Below, piece after piece: positions 7,503-13,931 of a stretch of DNA of 18,727 nt. Below the pieces are notes generated by a model, which did not search any database, was not told the DNA's origin, and was given only the letters and a program-made list of their open reading frames with translations. This DNA is from Actinomycetota bacterium (GTDB lineage: Bacteria > Actinomycetota > Actinomycetes > Mycobacteriales > Micromonosporaceae): contig VAXX01000170.1 of assembly GCA_005885115.1 (NCBI GenBank), positions 1 through 18,727 on the forward strand, given 5' to 3'. Position numbers and translations under genes: made by a program. How positions within the stretch are numbered: position 1 is the first letter of the stretch; every line of letters starts with the position of its first letter.

Positions 7503-8165
7503 TCAGCGCAGAAATGCCAGGTGCCGGGCGAACAGGACGTAGCCGACGAACGCCACGATGTCCAGCACGGAGTGCGCGAGCACCAGCGGCCCCACCCGCC
7601 TCGTCCGCAGGAACACCAGGGCGAAAACCACCCCCATCGCGGCGTTGCCGAGGAAGCCACCGAAGCCCTGATACAGGTGGTACGAGCCGCGCAGCAGGGC
7701 ACTGGCCGCGACGATCGCCGGTACCCGCCAGCGCAACTGCTCCAGCCGGGTCACCAGGTACCCGACCACCACCACCTCCTCCAGCACCCCGTTCTGTACG
7801 GCGGCGAGGACCAGCACCGGTACCTTCCACCAGACGTCCGGCAGCGCCGCCGGTACCACGGTCACGTTGAACCCGGCCGAGCGCGCCGCCACGTACAGCC
7901 CGAGCCCCGGGATGCCGATCAGCGCGGCCAGTCCGGCTCCGGTCAGCGCGTCGAACCCGGGCCGGGCCGGTACCAGCCCGAGCACCCGCCCCGCCGACCC
8001 GTGGTCGCGCCGCACCAGGTGTACCGCGAGCAACGCCGGTACCAGCCCGAAGCCGATCGACGCGAGCTGGAACGCGAGGTCAAGCCACGGCCGGCCCGGT
8101 ACGGCGGACTGGACCAGCGTCTGGGTCTGCTGGTTGAGCGGTTTCGGAGTGGTCAGCGAGCGCAC
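7503..8165 (-). CDS. CPBP-family intramembrane metalloprotease, 5' end compromised
   Basis: A polytopic membrane protein of the CPBP/Abi (type II CAAX prenyl endopeptidase-like) family. Motif 1 is NGVLEE (Glu129-Glu130), motif 2 is RGSYHLYQG (His163), then FLGNAAMGVVF and HSVLD (His198). The GTG at 8165 is the only usable start in this frame but has no Shine-Dalgarno. It would remove a first membrane helix that is still readable upstream in the same frame as ALLGVSLGANAVFALLDLV (to about 8219). No ATG, GTG or TTG precedes that helix, and it lies inside the oxidase-like gene in another frame. The natural start seems to have been lost. Actual function is therefore uncertain even though the catalytic core is intact. 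Confidence 0.72.
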   Translation of the reverse strand: MRSLTTPKPLNQQTQTLVQSAVPGRPWLDLAFQLASIGFGLVPALLAVHLVRRDHGSAGRVLGLVPARPGFDALTGAGLAALIGIPGLGLYVAARSAGFNVTVVPAALPDVWWKVPVLVLAAVQNGVLEEVVVVGYLVTRLEQLRWRVPAIVAASALLRGSYHLYQGFGGFLGNAAMGVVFALVFLRTRRVGPLVLAHSVLDIVAFVGYVLFARHLAFLR

Positions 8166-8796
8166 CAGGTCGAGCAGGGCGAAGACCGCGTTGGCCCCCA
8201 GCGAGACGCCGAGTAGCGCCGAAGAAGTCGCCGCCCTTGCGGCGTACGTCGTCGGTGCCCCAGGCCCGGTCCCGGGGCAGCTTGAGCAGCCGGGGGATGT
8301 GCTTGGCGCAGTGGATGTACGCCTCCCGCACGTCCACCACCACCCAGCGCTCGGCCCGCCGACCCGGTACCGGATCCGCCGGCTCCCCCGGGAGCGCGTC
8401 GACGATGGTGGCGGAACCGTTGACGTGCAGCCCGATCACGTCCCGGAAGAAGTCCACGAACAGCAGGCCCACGTGGGCGTTCTCGGTGAGGTTGCCCAGG
8501 CTCGCCAGCACCCCGTTGCCCCGGTACTCCGGCCACGCCAGCCGCCGCTCGGAGAGGACCCGGACGAACCCGGGCGGCCCGGCGCGGAACGTGGCGTCGC
8601 ACTCGCCCGTACCGTCGGCGGTCGCCACGAACAGCATCTCCTGCCGCGCGACGAACTCCCGCATCCGCTCGTTGAGCCGGTCGAGCACCTGGCGCTCGTA
8701 GAACCGCTCGGCCCGCTCGGTCGTGCCATACCGCCGCTGCAGTTCGCGCTCGCCGGCCGAGCCCGGCAGTCCGATCACGTTCCCGACCCGCTCCAC
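8080..8796 (-). CDS. Pyridoxamine 5'-phosphate oxidase-family FMN-binding protein, native stop lost
   Basis: Residues 1-195 resemble actinobacterial PNPOx-like split-barrel flavoproteins: RQEMLFVATADGTGECDATF (51-70), AGPPGFVRVL, YRGNGVLASLGN (91-102), GLHVNG, EAYIHCAKHIP (158-168) and RKGGDFFGAT (186-195). Such proteins bind FMN or F420 and reduce small molecules; the substrate is unknown. GTG 8796 was chosen because GGAGGT (complement of 8802-8807) lies five bases upstream; an ATG at 8883 in the same frame lacks such support and adds an atypical N-terminus. Family members end soon after the GDFFGA segment. Here the frame runs on about 43 codons through what is, in another frame, the first helix of the CPBP protease, ending at 8080. 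The tail is therefore probably artificial. Confidence 0.8.
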   Translation of the reverse strand: MERVGNVIGLPGSAGERELQRRYGTTERAERFYERQVLDRLNERMREFVARQEMLFVATADGTGECDATFRAGPPGFVRVLSERRLAWPEYRGNGVLASLGNLTENAHVGLLFVDFFRDVIGLHVNGSATIVDALPGEPADPVPGRRAERWVVVDVREAYIHCAKHIPRLLKLPRDRAWGTDDVRRKGGDFFGATRRLAGGQRGLRPARPGALADHSETAQPADPDAGPVRRTGPAVA

Positions 8797-8832
8797 GCCC
8801 AACCTCCGCTTCAGCCGACGACGGCCGAGGGC

Positions 8833-8890
8833 CGCTGACGGACAGCAGATTGTCAGCGAGCGAACCGTGAACGTCGCACGCATTGTGCGA
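8833..8890. promoter_or_regulatory. Two palindromes in the oxidase/flavohemoglobin divergent region
   Basis: CGCTGAC (8833-8839) and GTCAGCG (8852-8858) form a perfect 7-bp repeat around 12 bp. TCGCAC (8874-8879) and GTGCGA (8885-8890) form a perfect 6-bp repeat around 5 bp. Both lie in the 156-bp region between the starts of the minus-strand oxidase-like gene and the plus-strand flavohemoglobin, where a shared regulator could act. I do not recognise either as a known NsrR or other motif. Confidence 0.35.
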
Positions 8891-8952
8891 TGCCTGCCTA
8901 CCCCCGGTGCTCACCCTGAGCTTGGCGCAACCGCCGGAGCGGAAGGGCATCG

Positions 8953-10062
8953 ATGAGCAACCTGTCCCGACTGTTGAAGGAGAGCTGGACCCTGGTCGAG
9001 GAAGACCAGGACCGGGTCGCCGGCTACTTCTACGCGAAGATGTTCCTGTCCAACCCGCAGCTGCGCGACCTGTTCCCGGTCCAGATGGACGTGCAGCGGG
9101 CCCGGCTGCTCGGCGCGATCGTGACCGCGGTGCAATCCCTGGAGGACCCCGAGCGCTTCGACGAGTACCTGCGCTCACTCGGGCGCGACCACCGCAAGTT
9201 CCACGTCAGCCCCGAACACTACGACGTCGTCGGTGGCGCGCTCATCGAGGCGCTGCGGTCCTTCGGGGGCCAGGACTGGTCCATCGAGTACGACCAGGCG
9301 TGGCGCGACGCGTACCAGGTGATCGCGAGCAAGATGATGGCCGGCGCGGCGGCCGACACGAACCCGCCGTACTGGCACGCCGAGGTGCTGACCCACGAGC
9401 GCCGGGGTACGGACATCGCCGTCTTCACCTGCCGCCCGTTGCAGCCGCTGGAGCACCGGGCCGGCCAGTACGTCAGCGTCGAGTGCGCGTACCAGCCCCG
9501 GCTGTGGCGGACGTACTCGGTCGCCAGTGCCCCGCGCAAGGACGCCACGATGGAGTTCCACGTACGGGCACTGGGTGCCGGCTGGGTGTCCAGTGCCCTG
9601 GTCCGCCGGCTCAAGGTCGGCGACATGGTCCGGCTGGCCGCGCCGATGGGCTCGATGACGCTGGACCGCAAGTCCACCCGCGACATCGTCTGCGTCGCCG
9701 GCGGTACCGGCCTGGCGCCGATCAAGGCACTGGTCGAGGAGCTGACCCGGTACAACCGGACCCGCTGGGTACACCTGTTCTTCGGCGCCCGACACCGCGA
9801 CGACCTGTACGACCTGGACGAGCTGAACCGGCTCGCCGCCCGGTACCCTTGGCTGTCGGTCGTGCCGGCGTGCAGCGAGGCTCCCGGGTTCGCCGGTGAG
9901 CAGGGCAGCATCTCCGACGTCGTCAGCCGGTACGGGCCGTGGCAGGAGCACGACTTCTTCGTCTCCGGCTCGCCCGGCATGGTCAAGGCCACCCTGCGCC
10001 GCCTCGCCGAGCTCCAGATCCCCGCGCTGCGCATCAAGTACGACACCTTCGGCGGCTACTGA
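8953..10062 (+). CDS. Flavohemoglobin (globin + FAD/NAD(P)H reductase), possibly type II
   Basis: A 369-residue fusion. The globin domain (about 1-135) has B10 Tyr27 (FYAKMF), CD1 Phe41, E7 Gln48 and proximal His80 in GRDHRKF. The reductase has the FAD motif RTYS (186-189) and the NAD(P)H loop GGTGLAPI (250-257), and the protein ends FGGY. Known members oxidise NO to nitrate using NAD(P)H. Aligned by eye with E. coli Hmp, the proximal Lys84 position is Asp79 and the Glu135 position is Ala, while Tyr95 is kept (Tyr90). Loss of that network is described for mycobacterial type II flavohemoglobins, so NO dioxygenation should not be assumed. ATG 8953 follows GGAAGGG (8941-8947). It is divergent from the oxidase-like gene and convergent with the HTH-deformylase. 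Confidence 0.9.
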   Translation: MSNLSRLLKESWTLVEEDQDRVAGYFYAKMFLSNPQLRDLFPVQMDVQRARLLGAIVTAVQSLEDPERFDEYLRSLGRDHRKFHVSPEHYDVVGGALIEALRSFGGQDWSIEYDQAWRDAYQVIASKMMAGAAADTNPPYWHAEVLTHERRGTDIAVFTCRPLQPLEHRAGQYVSVECAYQPRLWRTYSVASAPRKDATMEFHVRALGAGWVSSALVRRLKVGDMVRLAAPMGSMTLDRKSTRDIVCVAGGTGLAPIKALVEELTRYNRTRWVHLFFGARHRDDLYDLDELNRLAARYPWLSVVPACSEAPGFAGEQGSISDVVSRYGPWQEHDFFVSGSPGMVKATLRRLAELQIPALRIKYDTFGGY

Positions 10063-10077
10063 CCCGGCTTCGCCGGG
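10063..10077 (+). terminator. Hairpin directly after the flavohemoglobin stop
   Basis: CCCGGC-TTC-GCCGGG, a perfect 6-bp stem beginning at the base after the TGA (10060-10062). There is no T-tract. It sits in the 42-bp gap between convergent genes and could act in either direction. Confidence 0.45.
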
Positions 10078-10104
10078 CCGCAGCGGACAGGGCGGCTGAG
10101 CCGA

Positions 10105-11494
10105 TCAATACCGCCAGGGGCGGCCGACCTCGCCGTACTCCTCCAACGGCACGAGCGCCGTCCCGGGGGCCATCCGGTCGGTGTAGAGCCGGCCCTCCAG
10201 GTGGTCGATCTCGTGCCCGACCAGCGTGCTCCACCAGTAACCGCAGCGGCCGGCTCACCAGGCCGCGGACGTCGAAGAAGGATAGGCAGCCCTCGTACTG
10301 CTCGTCGGTCTCCGGCGCCGCCCCGACCACCCGCGCGTTCAGCAGTACCACCGGGTCGCCCTCGTCGGTCGGCTGGACGACCGCGGCCGCCCAGCCCAGG
10401 CCCAGTTGCGGCGCGGCCAGGCCCATCCCCTTGCCGAAGCTGTGCAGTTCGCCGATCCGCTCCAGCGCCGCACGCAGCCGGGCGACCACCTCGCGGGCCC
10501 GCGCCTCGTCGGCGGGTAGCCGGAACGGCCGCGCCGGCTGGCGTAGCCGGTCGTCGCCGCGCTGCACGATGCCGGCCGCGGCCATCCGCTCGCCGACCCG
10601 GGAGTGCGTGTCGTCGGGGCGGCGCTGCCCCGGTACGGCCGACCGGAACCGCCACTCCAGCCGGTACCGGGTGTGCATGGGCGGGTGCTCGGTGGACCAG
10701 GTGAAGATGACGCGCTCGCCGGACCCGCTGTGCTCGACCGGGGTACGCAGTGCGGACTCGGCGGTCAGCGAGGTCTGTACGCCCCACACCACCGGTACCC
10801 GGTCGGCCGGGAAGTCCAGCCGGACCGACAGCCGCCGGGTGGGGATCCGTACCGCCCGCTGGAAGTACTGGCCCCACTTGTCCTCGCCGACCTGGTACCG
10901 GTACGTGATGGTGGCCCGCTGGCCCCGGTACAGCGGGAAGCGCGCCTGGTCGTTCTCGAACAGCAGCCAGACCTCCTTGAAGGAGTCCCGGTCGTAGATC
11001 GGCCGCAGCCCCATCCGCTCGCCGGGCTCGTCGCCGAAGATCCCCTCCAGGTGGAGCTCGTCCCAGGACAGCGGGTGCTGGCGGTAGTACTGGTTGGACC
11101 GCTCCGGGTTGCCGGGGAAGGAGTCCACGGCGATCCGGACCGGGTACCGGGTCACCGGCTCCGGACCGGCGTTGTAGAGGTCGCGGCGCACCGTGCAGTG
11201 GTACCGGCCGTCCACATAGGACAGTTCGGCGAGCTCGTACTCGACGACGAGTCCGGTGCCCTCCTCGTACTCGGTGTACCGCAGCCAGATCTCGCCGTCG
11301 GCTTCGAGGACCGCCTCGGCCCGCCGGGCGAAGTCCTCGGTCGGGCGGTGCCGGCGCCCCTCGACGTGACTGACGTACGAGGGATCGAAGCCCATCTTCC
11401 CGGCGAGCTGCTTCTTGGACAGCCCCCGTTCGGTCCGCCACCGGGCAAGCTCGGCCGCGAACGCATCCGCCGCCCTGTCCTGTGGCGAGGTCAT
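10105..11494 (-). pseudogene. HTH (XRE)-peptide deformylase fusion, frameshifted by a deletion
   Basis: Residues about 14-47 form an XRE helix-turn-helix (LSKKQLAGKMGFDPSYVSHV). Residues about 80-285 are a beta-rich middle region, and a peptide deformylase domain follows with GMGLAAPQLG (356-365) and EGCLSFF (401-407). I recall the same three-part layout in other actinobacterial deformylases. After VEH (codon ending 10226) the frame leaves the family. The third motif HEIDH and the natural end GRPWRY plus TGA are intact in another frame (10218-10105). About 15-20 residues normally found between these parts are missing, so the lesion looks like a deletion of roughly 50 nt that also shifted the frame. 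Without HEIDH the metal site is incomplete; the unshifted frame runs to 10034. The start chosen is ATG 11494; GTG 11506 is the alternative. Confidence 0.82.
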
Positions 11495-11562
11495 CTGGTG
11501 GATCACCCTTGCAGCCGGGGGAGCTTCCAGTCTCCGTCCGGATCACCCGTTGGAGGGGCATC

Positions 11563-11589
11563 TGTCACCTAGCTGACACTAGCGGTGAC
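11563..11589. promoter_or_regulatory. Palindrome cluster upstream of the HTH-deformylase gene
   Basis: TGTCA-CCTAGC-TGACA (11563-11578) is a 16-bp palindrome with perfect 5-bp arms. It overlaps a wider repeat of GTCACC (11564-11569) and GGTGAC (11584-11589), so the element holds three TGAC-type half-sites. It lies 69-95 bp upstream of the HTH-deformylase ATG and just before the iron box of the divergent gene. It is a plausible site for autoregulation by the HTH protein (inference). Confidence 0.45.
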
Positions 11590-11608
11590 GGAAGGTAATC
11601 AGGCTAGA

Positions 11609-11627
11609 CCTGGTTAGGCTTACCTTA
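11609..11627 (+). promoter_or_regulatory. Iron box (DmdR/IdeR/DtxR-type operator)
   Basis: GGTTAGGCTTACCTTA (11612-11627) matches all 16 corresponding positions of the established 19-bp iron box TWAGGTWAGSCTWACCTWA; only the first three bases (CCT) differ. It contains a -10-like TAGGCT and lies about 65 bp upstream of a gene whose product has the FhuF-type iron-sulfur motif. In the known mechanism, Fe2+-loaded DmdR/IdeR binds and represses, so the gene would be induced by iron limitation. Confidence 0.85.
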
Positions 11628-11689
11628 GTCGGGTACCGTGGTCCGGTTGCCCCGACAGCGCGAGCAGCTCGGAGAGGAGGCGCGCGGAC

Positions 11690-12311
11690 GTGTCTGTTCT
11701 GGTACGCGCTCCCGAGCTGGCCCCGATCCTGGCCACCCTGGACACGGTCGGTGTCCGGCGCGGGCCGGCGGTCGTCCATGGGCTGGCCCCGGGCCTGCTG
11801 GTCGAGAACCCGACCGGGTGGGTGCCGGCCGAGCGGTTCGCCAACGGGTCCGCGCTGCCCGAGCTGATCGAAGCCGCCCGGGTACGGTGGGCCGCCGGCC
11901 CGGCCGCCGCGGCCGCCCTGGCCTGGAAGTCGTACGCCTACTGGGTCACCCTGCCCGCCGTGGTCGGATACGCCGCCGCCGGCCGGGTACCGGACCTGTC
12001 CGCCGGCAACGTCCTGGTACGCCTGCACGGGGCGCCGCCGTTCCTGGAGGTAGGGCTGCGCACCCCGCAGTACCCTCCTGGGCTCGGTCGCCTCCGCGGT
12101 GGCCTACAGCCTCACCCGCAGCGCCGACGCGCTCCCCGGCCCGATCGGGCCCACCGCCGCGACCCTGCTGACCGCGCTGGACGTCGCGGACCTCGTAGAG
12201 ATCACGCCGGAGCTGGGCGTACGGCGGCGCACCTGTTGCCTGGCGTTCACCCTCCCGCAGCCGAAGATCTGCGCCGGCTGCTGCATCCCGGCCTCAGCGC
12301 ACATCCCATAG
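11690..12311 (+). pseudogene. FhuF-like siderophore-iron reductase, frameshifted
   Basis: GTG 11690 follows GAGGAGG (11674-11680) nine bases upstream. The first frame gives about 124 residues of FhuF-like N-terminus (WKSYAYWVTLPAVVGYAAAG, 79-98) to VGLR at 12061. The rest is in the next frame: STLLGSVASAVAYSLTRSAD, then the C-terminal (2Fe-2S) ligand motif RRTCCLAFTLPQPKICAGCC, in which CC-x10-C-x2-C matches FhuF. As I recall, homologues carry roughly 40-50 further residues between these halves, so an out-of-frame deletion near 12062-12075 is likely. Intact proteins reduce ferric siderophores in the cytoplasm to release Fe2+. The upstream iron box fits this. Its end overlaps the convergent GT-C gene by 18 bp. 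Confidence 0.82.
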
Positions 12312-13901
12312 CCAGACGTCATCCACCTGCCGGCCGGGGCCGAAAAGCTGCTCCAGCGTCGCCTGCAGGGCGTCGTGGTGGGGCGCGTCGGAGGCGAGGA
12401 CGACGATCGCGGCGCGCCAGAACGCGACGTCCTGGCGCGCCTGTTCGCGCTGCGCGTCGCCGATCGGCGGTACATCGCCGTTGTACGCGACGCCGCCGAG
12501 CAGCCCGGCGGTCGGCCGCTCCGAGGTCCCGTACCGGCCCTGACCGGTGGCGTCGGGGCCGAGGAAGTACCCGCCGACCATCCGGTACCCCTGCCCGGTC
12601 GCGTCGTCCCAGTGCATCGCGGTGACCCCGCCGAACCAGACGCTCGGCAGCGGGATCGGCACGATCGGCAGCAGCGCCGCCGCGACGAGGACCAGCCAGA
12701 CCGCCCCGTACCGGTGCCGCACCGCCTCCGCCACGGACAGCGCGAGCAGGACCGCGAACACCGGGACGACCACCAGCCCGAGCCGGATCGGCAGCACGCT
12801 GTCGAACAGCGGCAGGTGGTTGAGCAGGTGCCACGGTGCCCCGGTCCAGACCGGCTGCCCGCGCCAGTCGGCGGTCGCGCCCAGCGAGAGCACCACGAAC
12901 ACGACGGCGACCAGGGCCAGCCCGCGGACGGCCGCCCGCCGCCCCAGCCAGATCACCGCCGCGACCAGCAGGAGCAGCAACGGCCAGCCGAAGAACGTGT
13001 TCTCCTCCGGCTGCGGCGAGAGGGCCCCGGCGCCGTGCGCGAGCGACAGCTTCGGGAAGGCGCCGTAGCTGGCCAGGTCCGCCCCGTACGTGAGGACGAA
13101 GTCGGGCAGCCCGTGATAGCTCTGCGGCCCGGCGAACTGGTACCACAGCGGGTACGCCAGCAGGATTCCCGCCGTGGCCACGGCGACGCCGAACCCGGTC
13201 AGGAACGGCCGGATCCGCGCCCGGCTGACCCCGTGCCCGAGGACGAACACGGCCAGCGCGAGCGCGGTCAGGAACAGCAGCTCCTCGTTGATGAACGCCT
13301 GCCAGGTGACCAGCAGCCCGAGGACGATCCCGTCGCGTACCGTCCGCAGGGTCAGCGCCCGCCACACGATGAACGGGATCAGGAACTGGGCGACCAGGTT
13401 GGGGTGCCCGTTGGCGTGGTTGACCAGGCCCGGCGCGAACCCGGCGAACCCGCCGCCGACGGCGGCCGCGAGCCGGTTGTCCACGACGTGCCTGGACAGC
13501 ACGTGGTACCAGGCACCGGCGGTACCGGCGAGCCCGATCGTCAGCAGCGCGACGAACCCGACGCCGGGTCCGAAGACCCAGGTCACCGGGGCCAGCGGTA
13601 CGGTCAGCCCGAGCAGCCCGGTATTGGCCAGCAGGTTCACCCCGAGCGGAGTGTTGAGCGTCGGCGTGTGGAACGGATGCTCCCCGACCGTGAAGATCCG
13701 TACGGCGTGCCGCAGCATCCACTCGAAGAAGTCCGGGTCGGCCGCGTTGGCGTCGGGCCGGACGTGCCCGGGCGCCGCCCACAGCGGCCCGAGCACCCAG
13801 ACCGCCATGGCCAGGTACAGCAGCAGGACGCTCGCGTCCAGCCAACGCCCGGCCGGCCCGGTCGGGCGCTCGGTCTCCGGTACGGCGAGCGTGTCCTGCA
13901 T
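12294..13901 (-). CDS. GT-C-type membrane glycosyltransferase-like protein, paralog 1
   Basis: A 535-residue polytopic membrane protein, roughly ten helices by eye. After helix 1 the first external loop has acidic DPDFFEW (55-61), in the place where GT-C enzymes carry catalytic acids; TPLGVNLLANTG and a long hydrophobic middle follow. The C-terminal domain has GYFLGPDATGQG and ends LWDVR. It is clearly paralogous to the next two genes upstream. Compared with paralog 2, about 31 residues are missing in frame between ALLPI and VPIPLP (near 12655-12665), including the TWRGYV segment. ATG 13901 has no Shine-Dalgarno, but TAGGCT (complement of 13910-13915) eight bases upstream suggests a leaderless start. 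The acceptor and sugar are unknown; probably cell-envelope glycan assembly. Confidence 0.75.
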   Translation of the reverse strand: MQDTLAVPETERPTGPAGRWLDASVLLLYLAMAVWVLGPLWAAPGHVRPDANAADPDFFEWMLRHAVRIFTVGEHPFHTPTLNTPLGVNLLANTGLLGLTVPLAPVTWVFGPGVGFVALLTIGLAGTAGAWYHVLSRHVVDNRLAAAVGGGFAGFAPGLVNHANGHPNLVAQFLIPFIVWRALTLRTVRDGIVLGLLVTWQAFINEELLFLTALALAVFVLGHGVSRARIRPFLTGFGVAVATAGILLAYPLWYQFAGPQSYHGLPDFVLTYGADLASYGAFPKLSLAHGAGALSPQPEENTFFGWPLLLLLVAAVIWLGRRAAVRGLALVAVVFVVLSLGATADWRGQPVWTGAPWHLLNHLPLFDSVLPIRLGLVVVPVFAVLLALSVAEAVRHRYGAVWLVLVAAALLPIVPIPLPSVWFGGVTAMHWDDATGQGYRMVGGYFLGPDATGQGRYGTSERPTAGLLGGVAYNGDVPPIGDAQREQARQDVAFWRAAIVVLASDAPHHDALQATLEQLFGPGRQVDDVWLWDVR

Positions 13902-13931
13902 CGCCGGCGAGCCTATCGGGCGGGCGGTACG

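Noticed and set aside
8797..8883. ATG 8883 as start of the oxidase-like protein
   Set aside because: GTG 8796 has a strong Shine-Dalgarno at proper spacing, and the extra 29 residues look unlike the family.
8852..8906. NsrR site or promoter for the flavohemoglobin
   Set aside because: No hexamer pair with acceptable spacing and no recognisable NsrR palindrome; only generic inverted repeats are present.
11591..11611. Second iron box next to the main one
   Set aside because: AGGTAATCAGGCTAGACCT has matching ends but the wrong core spacing and needs insertions to fit the consensus.
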